A stretch of 9,407 nucleotides of DNA from CAYVUV01 sp964455095 (GTDB taxonomy: Bacteria > Desulfobacterota > Binatia > HRBIN30 > CADEER01): positions 1 through 9,407 of the forward strand of contig CAYVUV010000255.1 in NCBI GenBank assembly GCA_964455095.1, written 5' to 3'. The position numbers were made by a program, and so were the translations under genes. Under the pieces are notes generated by a model. The model did no database searches, was not told where the DNA came from, and worked only from the letters and a program-made list of their open reading frames with translations. Below, piece after piece: positions 1 through 6,792 of this stretch (its first letter is position 1; every line of letters begins with the position of its first letter).

Positions 1-653
1 TTGCCGAGACCACCGGTCACATCCTCGGCGGCATGGCGAAGCTCAAGGACGTCTTCCCGCTCGAGGCCGGTGTGCGCGCCTACGTGAACAGCCCGGACAG
101 GAACATCGTCGCCATCGGCGAGCGGCTCGGCAAGCATCCGCTCGATGTCGTCCTCGATCTCGTTATCGAGCACGATCTGCGCAATTTCTTCATCCTGCCG
201 CTGTTCAACGCCGATCTCGAGGCCGCCGGCGCGATGCTGTCGCATCCGTTGACCACCATCGGCCTCGGCGACTCGGGCGCGCACACCAGCCAGACGTCGG
301 ACTCCGGCTATGCCACGTTCACGCTGGCGTACTGGGCGCGCGAGCGGCGCCTGCTGTCGCTCGAGCGCGCGGTGCAGAAGCTGACCAGCGACCTCGCGAC
401 GATGTGGGGCATCCGCGATCGCGGCGTGATCCGCCGCGGGGCGTGTGCCGACCTCAACGTCATCGACCTGGCGCGACTCGATCTGCTCATGCCGGAAGTG
501 CGCCACGACATGCCCACCGGAGCGCCGCACCTGCACCAGGGCGCGGTCGGCTACGACGCGACCATCGTCAACGGCGCGATCCTCATGCGCGACGGCAAGC
601 ACACCGGCGCATACCCGGGCCAGGTGCTGCGCAGTGGGCCGGGCGCGGCGTGA
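1..653 (+). CDS. N-acyl-D-amino-acid deacylase-like amidohydrolase, C-terminal part
   Basis: The reading frame (codons from position 3) is open at the left edge, so only the last roughly 216 residues are present; the first internal Met is at position 33 but is unlikely to be the start. The visible part carries the late motif of the D-aminoacylase/amidohydrolase-3 family, GLGDSGAHTSQTSD, where the Asp-Gly/Ser-Gly-Ala-His segment holds the metal-site/catalytic Asp. It is followed by the usual helix with YWARERRLLSLERAVQKLT and the small C-terminal beta domain that ends with a DLNVID-type motif and a VNGAILMRDGKHTG-like strand. Family members hydrolyse N-acyl-D-amino acids or related amides and use bound zinc. 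The metal ligands of the N-terminal half lie outside the window, so activity and substrate cannot be judged. The gene ends in TGA, followed by a 234-base gap rich in hairpins. Confidence 0.85.
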   Translation, partial: AETTGHILGGMAKLKDVFPLEAGVRAYVNSPDRNIVAIGERLGKHPLDVVLDLVIEHDLRNFFILPLFNADLEAAGAMLSHPLTTIGLGDSGAHTSQTSDSGYATFTLAYWARERRLLSLERAVQKLTSDLATMWGIRDRGVIRRGACADLNVIDLARLDLLMPEVRHDMPTGAPHLHQGAVGYDATIVNGAILMRDGKHTGAYPGQVLRSGPGAA

Positions 654-718
654 GCTGACGCGAGGCGGCGAGTCTAGTCTGAGCCGAGGCAATTGTGCGC
701 TTCGCGGTTATCGCAATA

Positions 719-843
719 CCCCCCATCCAAGCCTTCCCCCGCAGGGGGGGAAGGCTTTCGGACCTCCGCCTCCTTCCCCTCGGGGAAGGATTTCCACCTC
801 CGGCCTCCTCCCCCTCGACGGGGGAGGATTGAGGAGGGGGTGA
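719..843. repeat. Family-A hairpin repeat (MITE/REP-like), three stem-loops
   Basis: Three near-perfect hairpins lie in a row. The first has a 12-bp stem (729-740 with 746-757, AAGCCTTCCCCC). The second has a 9-bp stem with a 2-base gap (771-779 with 782-790). The third has a 9-bp stem (806-814 with 820-828, TCCTCCCCC) and the loop TCGAC. The outer arms are related to each other as imperfect inverted repeats: a run of C, a short spacer, then a C-rich hairpin, mirrored at the other end. This gives the element a MITE-like build. Positions 815-843 recur in inverse orientation at 2802-2830 with one mismatch in 29, so the element is interspersed rather than a local accident. It sits just after the deacylase gene and could also act as a transcription barrier for it. 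No coding frame in it looks real. Confidence 0.7.
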
Positions 844-887
844 TGGATGTCGCTTCGACCGCCATGTTCTGCGCTCGCTGAGGTGCC

Positions 888-1280
888 GTGAACCTGTGCA
901 ATCAGTGCGGCGCGTGTTGCCGCGTGCTGACGCTCGAGCAGTCGCCCGACGAGGTGCAGTCGATCGCCGCGCTGACCAGCGCGCTCGGGATTCCCTCCGA
1001 CCACACGTTTGCCGCGCAGCACTGGCATTCGCTGACTCGTGAAGAAGCGATGCGGCGCAACCCGTTCTACGTCGGCCGCCTGGCGGCCGATGCCCACTTC
1101 TACTGGTGCGACCAACTCGGACCCGACGGCCGCTGCCAGAGCCACGCGACCCGACCGCTCGTCTGCCGCGGCTATCCCTGGTACGACCAACCGCCGCGGC
1201 CGATGCCGCTGGCCGATCCGCTGTGCGGCTATGCGCACGACCAGGTGATGGAGTTCGTCGTGCGGCGCGAGGACCTGTGA
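888..1280 (+). CDS. YkgJ-family cysteine-cluster protein
   Basis: This 130-residue protein starts at a GTG preceded by a weak GAGG. It opens with the cluster CNQCGACC (Cys4, 7, 10, 11). A second set follows: Cys74 in FYWCD, Cys83, Cys93 in the conserved HATRPLVCRGYPW segment, and Cys113. The pattern CxxCGxCC plus a later CxxY/H..RP..CR.(F/Y)P is the signature of the YkgJ/UPF0153 family. These are small cytoplasmic proteins thought to bind zinc or an Fe-S cluster, and their biochemical role is mostly unknown. All eight expected cysteines are present, so the protein looks intact. It ends 7 bases before the phosphotransferase and is probably cotranscribed with it. I infer no specific function. 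Confidence 0.88.
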   Translation: MNLCNQCGACCRVLTLEQSPDEVQSIAALTSALGIPSDHTFAAQHWHSLTREEAMRRNPFYVGRLAADAHFYWCDQLGPDGRCQSHATRPLVCRGYPWYDQPPRPMPLADPLCGYAHDQVMEFVVRREDL

Positions 1281-1287
1281 CATCATC

Positions 1288-2307
1288 ATGAACGACGCCA
1301 TCGCTGCCTACCTCGCCAGCCGCCTGCCGGGCGCGCGCGAGCTGCGTGTCACCAAGCTGTACCGCATCCCGGGCGGCGCCTCGCGCGAGACGTGGTCGGT
1401 CGACGCGGCGTGGACCGACGCCGAGGGACGCGAGCGCACGCAGGGCTTCATCGTGCGCCGCGACCCGCCATCGAGCTTGCTCGATTCGGATCGCCGACTG
1501 GAGTTTGCCTTCTACCGCACCTTCGCCGAGTCGAGCGTGCCGGTGCCGCAAGCATACTGGCTGGAGACGGAGCCCGGGCCGCTCGAGCGGCCGTTCTTCG
1601 TCATGCAGCGCATCGACGGCTGCGAGTCCGGTTTTCAAACGCTGCTCGACCCGTCCTATGCGCCGCACCTCGCCGCTCTCGGCCGGCGCATGTACGAGAT
1701 CCTCGCCGACGTCGCCGCGCTGCCGGTGCGGGGCACGCCCGCGGCGGAGGTGATCGAGGTGCCGACGGCGGACGAATGCTGGCGGCGCGAGATCGATCAC
1801 TGGGAGCGGATCATCGACCAGAACGAGACGGAGCCGCAGCCGATCGCCCGCGCCGGCCTGCGCTGGCTGCGGCGCAACCCGCCGCCGCCGCCCGCGCGCG
1901 TCACCGCCGTGCACGGCGATTTCCGCACCGGCAACTTCCTCTACGCCGGGGCCGACATTCGCGGCATTCTCGATTGGGAGATGGCGCACTTCGGCGATCC
2001 GCTCGAGGACCTGGCGTGGTCGTTCATGAAAGCGTGGCACTGGGCCAAAGACGGCCGGGCCGGCGGCGTGATCGCGCGCGACGAGGCGATCCGCATCTGG
2101 GAGGCGCGCAGCGGCCTGCGCGCCGATCCGGCGGCGCTGCACTGGTGGGACGTCTTCAGCTGCGTCAAGGCGCAGGGCATCTGGCTGACCGGCGCGGCCG
2201 AGTTCGCCGCCGGCCGCGCGACCGATCTGCTGATGGCGTTCACGTCGTACTGGCTGATCAACTCGCAGGACAGGTTCCTGCTCGAAGCGATGGGGAGGCT
2301 GCCGTGA
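1288..2307 (+). CDS. Phosphotransferase family protein (APH fold, ACAD10/11-like)
   Basis: This 339-residue protein has the aminoglycoside-phosphotransferase/choline-kinase fold. Visible motifs are a glycine-rich segment IPGGASRETW (28-36) in the nucleotide-loop position, FIVRRDP (54-60) on the strand that normally places the ATP-contacting basic residue, and FFVMQRIDG (103-111) in the hinge region. The catalytic loop VHGDFRTGNF (208-217) contains the catalytic Asp211 and metal-binding Asn216. GILDWE (226-231) supplies the second metal-binding Asp229 and is followed by the family-typical MAHFGDPLEDLAW. All key residues are present. This subgroup is frequently found beside acyl-CoA dehydrogenases and is believed to phosphorylate a small hydroxylated metabolite such as a hydroxyacyl-CoA; antibiotic resistance is unlikely from the context. 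Its last codons overlap the next gene. Confidence 0.9.
   Translation: MNDAIAAYLASRLPGARELRVTKLYRIPGGASRETWSVDAAWTDAEGRERTQGFIVRRDPPSSLLDSDRRLEFAFYRTFAESSVPVPQAYWLETEPGPLERPFFVMQRIDGCESGFQTLLDPSYAPHLAALGRRMYEILADVAALPVRGTPAAEVIEVPTADECWRREIDHWERIIDQNETEPQPIARAGLRWLRRNPPPPPARVTAVHGDFRTGNFLYAGADIRGILDWEMAHFGDPLEDLAWSFMKAWHWAKDGRAGGVIARDEAIRIWEARSGLRADPAALHWWDVFSCVKAQGIWLTGAAEFAAGRATDLLMAFTSYWLINSQDRFLLEAMGRLP
2292..2298 (+). promoter_or_regulatory. Ribosome-binding site deciding the GTG start at 2304
   Basis: GGGGAGG lies five bases before GTG at 2304, inside the end of the phosphotransferase gene. It selects this GTG as the start of the next gene, although its frame stays open far upstream through the phosphotransferase. 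Confidence 0.65.
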
Positions 2308-2750
2308 TTCCCGACGTGCCGACCGTCATCTTCGGCATCATGCGCAGCCTGGGCAGCGACATCGGGTCGGAGGTGCGCACGCCATACGGCACGATGACCC
2401 TGCAGCTCATGTCGGGCCTGCTGATGATGTTGAACCAGGAGTTCGACCGCGCCGCGGCGCGACTGGCCGAAGAGAACGCGGCGCTGCTGGCGCTGTTCGG
2501 CGACGCCGCGGGCACCGTCGGCGATGCGGAGCTGGCCGCCGCTTTGCGCGCCGCGGCCACGGCCCCCGCGCCGACGCTGCACGTCAGCGCCCTGCGCGCC
2601 ACCAACCACGCCCTGCGCGCCCTGCTGGTGCGCCTGCACGCCCACGTCGAAGAGCGCGACGACGCGCCCGCCCGCGCGCTCGACGCGCGCATCTGGCACG
2701 AGCTGGTCGCCTCGACGCAGCGGCGGCAGCTCGATCTGGCGAACGGCTGA
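2304..2750 (+). CDS. Small helical protein of unknown function, coupled to the phosphotransferase
   Basis: This is a 148-residue protein starting at GTG, with GTGA overlapping the stop of the phosphotransferase, which suggests translational coupling. The sequence runs VIPDVPTVIFGIMRSLGSDI, then an amphipathic Leu/Met-rich stretch (TLQLMSGLLMMLNQEFDRAA) and a long Ala/Leu/Glu helix. A flexible Ala/Pro segment (TAPAPTL) comes next, and the end is a helical tail RIWHELVASTQRRQLDLANG. It has no cysteines, no signal peptide and no catalytic motif that I recognise. Small helical partners of comparable size (for example DUF6285-type proteins) are known beside phosphotransferases of this subgroup, and the tail loosely recalls them, but I cannot confirm membership. 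A role as a binding partner or regulator of the kinase is inference from gene order only. Confidence 0.7.
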   Translation: MIPDVPTVIFGIMRSLGSDIGSEVRTPYGTMTLQLMSGLLMMLNQEFDRAAARLAEENAALLALFGDAAGTVGDAELAAALRAAATAPAPTLHVSALRATNHALRALLVRLHAHVEERDDAPARALDARIWHELVASTQRRQLDLANG

Positions 2751-2801
2751 GAACTGGCGCGGGCGAGCAGAGGACGAGAAAGCGGTCGAAGAGACATTGA
2801 A

Positions 2802-2830
2802 TCACCCCCACCTCAATCCTCCCCCGTCGA
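2802..2830. repeat. Truncated family-A repeat arm at the left edge of the IS
   Basis: These 29 bases match the reverse complement of 815-843 with a single mismatch. They include the stem TCCTCCCCC and the loop GTCGA of the third hairpin, but the matching right arm GGGGGAGGA is missing. The IS terminal repeat begins immediately after the loop. Confidence 0.75.
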
Positions 2831-2842
2831 GAGACTGTCGAT
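2831..2842 (+). repeat. IS left terminal inverted repeat
   Basis: GAGACTGTCGAT is the inverse of 4547-4558 with one mismatch at the fourth base. It lies 39 bases beyond the transposase stop. Confidence 0.65.
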
Positions 2843-2881
2843 AAATAGTCCGCCGAGCAGGATGGAAGACGAAAGCCTGAG

Positions 2882-4474
2882 CTAGGCGCCATGGACTGCG
2901 TCCACGACGGCTATCGCCCATACCAGCGCTTCGGGGCCCGTGGAGGTGTCTGGGAGGCGCGAAACGACGATAATAACGACCCCGGCCCGGCGGCCCAGGG
3001 CCTTCTTGAGGTTGAAGGCGAGGCAGTACACCGCGAACTCGCCGCGCACCGCGGCCAACCCGACGCGGTGGAAGCGCCGCAGCCCAAAGCGTTCGCGCAG
3101 CTCCGCGTGCACCGGCTCTCCGATCGGCAGGCGCCGCGCATACATCGCCTGGGCGCGCGGCTGTTGCAGCACCTCCTGCATGGCTTCCTTGTACTCGTCG
3201 CCCGCGTAGCGCTGCACACTGCGGCCGCGCCGACTCTGGGTGCACTGCGCGCGCAGCGCGCACCCCGCACAGGCGGCGGTGCGAAACCGCCGATACGCGC
3301 GCCCGCGCGCATCCGTGCCGCGATCGGTGTAGGTCAGCAGTTCCCCCGCCGGGCATTGGTACCCATCGCGCGCCGCATCGAAGCGAAACTGGCTCTTGCC
3401 AAAGAGTCCGTTGGCTCCCTTCTTGTCCCAATCGTCCGCGCCCATCGCTTGGCCCGCCGGACACAACACATCGATCCCGCGCGCCGCCACCTCCCCGAGC
3501 AACGGGCCATGGTGGTACCCCGCATCCATCAACAACGTCAGCGGGGCTGCGCCAAAGAGCGCCGTGTGCTGGTCGAGCAGGGGCACCACCGCCGCCGTCT
3601 CGCTGCTCGGATGCACGTACTGCCCCAGGATCACGCCACTCTCGTGCATCAGCGTGGAGGGCTTGTAGCTCGGGCGGTGGGGGCCATCTTTGCGGGGCTG
3701 AATGACGGCCTCCGGCTCGCTCGGCACCACGGCCACCGTCGCCGTCGGCTTCCCCTGCGCGGCCCGGCGGGCGCCGCGCTCCTGCGCCGCGGCGGCGACC
3801 CCCGCGGTCGCCGTCGCCGCGGCCTGCCGCGCGGGGTCCTCCGGGGCCGCGGCCGCGGCGCGCTGCGCCTCGTCCGCCCGCTGCTGGGCGACTTCGGCCC
3901 GAATGGCGCGCCAGTGACTGGCCGCCGCCTCGACCACCGTGCCGTCGATACTGCTCACCCCGGGCCGCAGCTGCAGCCGGCGCACGACCCAGGCGACCGT
4001 GGCTTCGAAGAACTCCTGGCTCAGCACGGCGGCGTGCTGCTGCCAGAACTTGCCGATCGTGCTGTGATCAAGGCGATGGCCGCCGCAGATCCACATCGCC
4101 CCCAGGTCCAGCGCGCTCAAGCGCTCCATCGCGCGCAGCCCCTGCTGGCGCACAAACAGGGTGTAGATCATCAGGCCCAACACCGTGCGCGGGTGAAACG
4201 CCTGCCGGCCGCGGCGGGAGTACCGCGCCGTCAGCATCGAGTAGTCCAACTGCCCCAACACCTGGCGCAACTCCAGCACCCAGCCCATCCCGGCGGCGCG
4301 CAGGTACGCATCGAGGCGTTGCTCGCCCAGGAACACGCTGTACGGGTCGTCGTCCTGGAACCGGTCATCCGCCAACGGCTGCGGCGCGCGCGGCGCCGGC
4401 TCGGGCGTGACCGGGAATCCGAAGCCCTGTTGCCCGGTATTGGTGACGCGCTTCGTTGGTCGCTTGATCCCCAT
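2882..4474 (-). CDS. IS1182-family DDE transposase
   Basis: This 530-residue protein starts at the ATG at 4474 (MGIKRPTKRVTN), which has GGAGGAG just upstream. An upstream in-frame GTG at 4489 would add five residues but overlaps that ribosome-binding site. The N-terminal third contains the DUF772/InsH-type helical domain (SRRGRQAFHPRTVLGLMIYTL). The catalytic core is a DDE RNase-H fold. The first Asp is in SSIDGTVVEA (Asp177), the second in LLMDAGYHHG (Asp317), and Glu479 lies in a Y..R..E..K-like segment RFHRVGLAAVRGEF...NLKK. Between the second Asp and the Glu are a Cys at about 374 (YQCP) and a CxxCx5C cluster (CAGCALRAQC, about 402-411), typical of IS1182/IS5-like transposases. An Ala/Arg-rich linker (about 190-250) separates the first two Asp. 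The frame is unbroken, so the enzyme may be active. Confidence 0.93.
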   Translation of the reverse strand: MGIKRPTKRVTNTGQQGFGFPVTPEPAPRAPQPLADDRFQDDDPYSVFLGEQRLDAYLRAAGMGWVLELRQVLGQLDYSMLTARYSRRGRQAFHPRTVLGLMIYTLFVRQQGLRAMERLSALDLGAMWICGGHRLDHSTIGKFWQQHAAVLSQEFFEATVAWVVRRLQLRPGVSSIDGTVVEAAASHWRAIRAEVAQQRADEAQRAAAAAPEDPARQAAATATAGVAAAAQERGARRAAQGKPTATVAVVPSEPEAVIQPRKDGPHRPSYKPSTLMHESGVILGQYVHPSSETAAVVPLLDQHTALFGAAPLTLLMDAGYHHGPLLGEVAARGIDVLCPAGQAMGADDWDKKGANGLFGKSQFRFDAARDGYQCPAGELLTYTDRGTDARGRAYRRFRTAACAGCALRAQCTQSRRGRSVQRYAGDEYKEAMQEVLQQPRAQAMYARRLPIGEPVHAELRERFGLRRFHRVGLAAVRGEFAVYCLAFNLKKALGRRAGVVIIVVSRLPDTSTGPEALVWAIAVVDAVHGA

Positions 4475-4546
4475 CCGCTCCTCCACCACCCAACGAATGC
4501 ACTGTACCCGATGGCGCGTGGGAGGTCAGCGGAACCGCCCGAGAAA

Positions 4547-4558
4547 ATCGACAGACTC
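4547..4558 (-). repeat. IS right terminal inverted repeat
   Basis: ATCGACAGACTC is the inverse of 2831-2842 with one mismatch. It lies 72 bases upstream of the transposase start, and the sequence beyond it immediately becomes a family-B repeat. Confidence 0.65.
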
Positions 4559-4690
4559 GGATGGGAGAAGGACACGATGAGGGGGATACGATTGATCGGC
4601 GAAGCCACCCGGCTTTCGCGGCGAAGGTCATCTGTGGCCTTCGGCGCAATTCAATCCCCCTCACCTTAGTCCTCTCCCATCCGGGAGAGG
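4559..4690. repeat. Family-B MITE-like repeat, left tip missing at the IS
   Basis: From GGATGGGAGAAGG at the IS edge to the terminal hairpin CCTCTCCC-ATCC-GGGAGAGG (4671-4690), this copy matches the element at 5985-6130 closely at both ends and more loosely in the middle. Its left hairpin lacks the first arm (CCTTCTCCC) that the complete copy has. The right arm CCCCCTCACCTTAGTCC followed by a C-rich hairpin belongs to a type of intergenic repeat common in proteobacterial genomes. Confidence 0.7.
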
Positions 4691-4757
4691 AGACCTGAGG
4701 AAACCTGAGGCTGGACGTGTCCTTGAATTATCCCCAATCCCACCCGTCCGTCTGAGC

Positions 4758-5297
4758 ATGTTGAACGGTGCGCGCATACTCCTTCTGGCGACGCTCATCG
4801 CGCTGGCACCGACGGCGCCGCCGCTCGCCGCCAAGACCGTGCCCATCGAGGCGGTCAAGCTCGTGCCGGCCGACGGGCCGGCCGTGATGGGCGCGGTGAA
4901 AGCGGCGGGGGCGAAGGCCGTCCTGGTCAACGTGTGGGCGACCTGGTGCCTGCCCTGTCGCGAGGAGTTTCCGCAGCTGGTGCGCCTGGCCGAGCGCTAT
5001 CGCGAGCGCGGGCTGGCGGTGATCTTCGTCTCGGGCGACTTCAACAGCGAGCTGGCACAGGTGAAGGAATTTCTCGCCGAGCAGGGCGTTGACTGGCCGA
5101 CATACTTCAAGACCGGGAACGACACGGCGTTCGTCAATCTATTCGATGCGAGTTGGTCCGGGGCGCTGCCGGCTTCGTTCGTCTTCGACAGCAGCGGCAC
5201 GCGTCGCCACTCCCTGCTCGGCAAAGCGACCTACGCCGACTTCGAGGCCAAGGTGCTCGACGTGCTTGGCGCCGGCGCAAAAGGAGAAAAGCAATGA
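4758..5297 (+). CDS. TlpA-like exported thiol-disulfide oxidoreductase
   Basis: This 179-residue protein has an N-terminal signal sequence (hydrophobic 7-24, likely cleaved near PPLAA/K) and then a thioredoxin fold. VLVNVWATWCLPCREEFPQL holds the redox motif WCLPC (Cys64, Cys67). VIFVSGDF is the next strand, and LPASFVFD supplies the cis-Pro138 that faces the active site. This layout is that of TlpA/ResA/CcmG-type periplasmic reductases, which reduce disulfides in partner proteins such as apocytochromes or metallo-chaperones. No strong ribosome-binding site precedes the ATG. It overlaps the next gene by ATGA, so both are probably made together and exported. The partner is unknown, since no cytochrome maturation genes are in view. 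Confidence 0.9.
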   Translation: MLNGARILLLATLIALAPTAPPLAAKTVPIEAVKLVPADGPAVMGAVKAAGAKAVLVNVWATWCLPCREEFPQLVRLAERYRERGLAVIFVSGDFNSELAQVKEFLAEQGVDWPTYFKTGNDTAFVNLFDASWSGALPASFVFDSSGTRRHSLLGKATYADFEAKVLDVLGAGAKGEKQ

Positions 5298-5917
5298 CGA
5301 CGATACGGATACGGCGCACGGCGGTGCTGGCGCTCCTGCTCACCGGTGCACTGGCCGCGCGCGCCGAAATGGCACGGGGGCTGGCGATCGGCGACGCGCT
5401 GGTGATGCAAGACATCAAGATGAAGAGCGTCGACGGACGCGAGGTGTCGATCGCCGACGCGGCCGGACCGAAGGGCACGCTGGTGCTGTTCTCGTGCAAT
5501 GCCTGTCCGTGGGTGAAGGCATGGGAGGAGCGCATCGCGGCGCTCGGCAACCAGATGCGTAAGGACGGCATCGGGGTGATCGCTCTCAACGCCAACGACC
5601 CGAGGATCTACGCCGAAGACGGCTACGAGAAGATGCAGGCGCGCGCCAAGGGGCGCGGCTTCGAGTTCCCGTACGTCGTCGATGCCGGCTCGAAGGTGGC
5701 GCGCGCCTTCGGCGCCTCGCGTACGCCCGAAGCGTACCTGTTCGATGCCAAAGGCAAGCTCGTCTACCACGGCACCATCGACGATAACGCGCAGCAACCG
5801 GACAAGGTCAAAGACCACTACCTGCGCGACGCCGCACAAGCGCTGCTCGCGGGCAAAGCCATCGCGCAGGCGGAGACCAAATCGCTCGGCTGCTCGATCA
5901 AGCTCTACGAGGAGTGA
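5294..5917 (+). CDS. Exported thioredoxin/redoxin-family protein
   Basis: This 207-residue protein starts at the ATG at 5294, with AAGGAG seven bases upstream and an ATGA overlap with the preceding gene. Residues 1-24 form a signal peptide (basic MTTIRIRR, hydrophobic core, cleavage near AARA/E). The mature part is an AhpC/TSA-thioredoxin fold. TLVLFSCNACPWVKAWEERI (62-81) carries Cys68-x-x-Cys71 in the position where relatives have a CNHCPYVKA-type motif. RTPEAYLFD supplies the cis-Pro (145), and there is a C-terminal Cys200 in LGCSIKLYEE, which the family often keeps. The CxxC suggests disulfide exchange rather than pure peroxidase chemistry. The TlpA-like gene in front could keep it reduced; that pairing is inference. 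Confidence 0.88.
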   Translation: MTTIRIRRTAVLALLLTGALAARAEMARGLAIGDALVMQDIKMKSVDGREVSIADAAGPKGTLVLFSCNACPWVKAWEERIAALGNQMRKDGIGVIALNANDPRIYAEDGYEKMQARAKGRGFEFPYVVDAGSKVARAFGASRTPEAYLFDAKGKLVYHGTIDDNAQQPDKVKDHYLRDAAQALLAGKAIAQAETKSLGCSIKLYEE

Positions 5918-5975
5918 GGCGTGCGTGTGGGAGGCACACCGCGCCGAGTTTCCAGTAGCGTATCGAACGAGCGTT

Positions 5976-6130
5976 CCTTCTCCCGGATGGGAGAAGGACA
6001 GGATGAGGGGGAAGCAATTGATCGGCGAAGCCACCCCAGCCTTGGTGGTCGGTTCGAGGCGAGAACTGCAGCCGTGGCCTGCGGCGCCATTAAATCCCCC
6101 TCACCTTAATCCTCTCCCATCCGGGAGAGG
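5976..6130. repeat. Family-B MITE-like repeat, complete copy
   Basis: This 155-bp element has a hairpin at each end. The left one is CCTTCTCCC-GGAT-GGGAGAAGG (5976-5997) and the right one is CCTCTCCC-ATCC-GGGAGAGG (6111-6130). The reverse complement of the first 38 bases matches the last 38 closely (C-run, TCA, CCT, hairpin), so the whole unit has terminal inverted repeats. The interior contains the phrase ATTGATCGGCGAAGCCACC that also occurs in the copy at 4559-4690. It fills most of the gap between the redoxin and tetR genes, which converge on it, so it may work as a two-way terminator. Confidence 0.75.
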
Positions 6131-6179
6131 AAACCAGCGGCACAACGCGACCGAACGTATAATCTAGCGTATCAAGCCC

Positions 6180-6785
6180 TTACGCGAGCAGCGCGTCGAG
6201 CATGCGCACCATCACCTTGCGCGCCCGCTCGACCGACAGGTTCTGGTGGGCGCGCAGCGCTTCCCATGTCGGCCAGCTGCTGGCGACGTCGAGCGCGGCC
6301 AGTCGCTCGCGGCGCTCGGCCGCCGGCAACGCGTCGAGCTCGCGGGCGAACAGCCGCTCGACTTCGGTCCGCCCCAGCCCCCGCGTGTGCCGCAGGCTCT
6401 TGGCAATCTCGGCCGAGAACGGCTCCATCAGCAGCGCGGCGCGCCGCACCGGGGTGATGGCTTCGAGCAGGCGCGCGCGCTGCGCGGCGAAATCGCGCAG
6501 GCGCTCGGCCAATGGAGCGTCCGGTGCGATCGCGACCACCAGGGCGCGGATGCGCTCGGATTGCCGCTCGGCGGCCGCGGCGAAGAGCGCCTCGAGATCG
6601 GTGAAGTGCTGATACACCGAGCGCAGCGACACGCCGGCGCGCTCGGCGATGCGCGGCGCGGTGGGGCGTAGGTCGCCCGCCTCCAGCAAGGCGAGCAGCC
6701 CGTCGACCACGGCGGTGCGGGTGCTCGAGCTGCGGCGCGCGCGCCCGTCGGCGCGGATCGGCTCGTCGGTGTCGATGCGGCTCAC
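6180..6785 (-). CDS. TetR/AcrR-family transcriptional regulator
   Basis: This 201-residue protein is read from the GTG at 6785 (MSRIDTDEPIRADGR). A TTG at 6821 would extend it by 12 residues, but that extension runs through the promoter and palindrome. The N-terminal TetR helix-turn-helix is clear: TRTAVVDGLLALLEAGDLRPTAPRIAERAGVSLRSVYQHFTDLEALFAAAAERQ, with the recognition helix near 53-61. The rest is an all-helical, Ala/Arg/Leu-rich ligand-binding and dimer domain without close motifs. It is divergent from the GST-like gene and shares a 96-base gap with it that contains a palindrome, the classical arrangement of an autoregulated repressor controlling its neighbour. The ligand is unknown. 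Confidence 0.9.
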   Translation of the reverse strand: MSRIDTDEPIRADGRARRSSSTRTAVVDGLLALLEAGDLRPTAPRIAERAGVSLRSVYQHFTDLEALFAAAAERQSERIRALVVAIAPDAPLAERLRDFAAQRARLLEAITPVRRAALLMEPFSAEIAKSLRHTRGLGRTEVERLFARELDALPAAERRERLAALDVASSWPTWEALRAHQNLSVERARKVMVRMLDALLA

Positions 6786-6792
6786 GCGCCGA

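Larger units (their letters stand above)
2831..4558 (-). mobile_element. IS1182-family insertion sequence
   Basis: The element is about 1.73 kb, bounded by short terminal inverted repeats (2831-2842 and 4547-4558, 11 of 12 matching), and carries one full-length transposase on the minus strand. The size and single long ORF suit the IS1182 family. No direct target duplication is visible. Both outer flanks are halves of hairpins whose loops abut the ends of the element, but from two different repeat families (A on the left, B on the right). The exact ends are inferred from the inverted repeats and could shift by a few bases. Confidence 0.85.

Noticed and set aside
719..843. CRISPR array
   Set aside because: The repeated units are hairpins of different length and sequence with no regular spacing and no spacers, and no cas gene is present.
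583..2142. 519-codon open frame on the minus strand
   Set aside because: It is antisense to the deacylase end, YkgJ and phosphotransferase, whose motifs are intact on the plus strand. It also runs through the hairpin repeat and has a low-complexity Arg/Ala composition.
1392..2303. Upstream extension of the small helical protein frame
   Set aside because: This part overlaps the phosphotransferase in another frame and is Arg/Ala-rich. The ribosome-binding site at 2292-2298 sets the real start at GTG 2304.
1288..2307. Aminoglycoside resistance gene
   Set aside because: The protein has the shared kinase fold only. The subgroup motifs (GGASRETW, ILDWEMAHFGDP) and the gene context point to a metabolic ACAD10/11-like phosphotransferase.
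2891..4669. 592-codon open frame on the plus strand across the IS
   Set aside because: It is the antisense shadow of the transposase, Arg/His/Pro-rich without motifs, and runs past the IS end into a repeat. High GC keeps such frames open.
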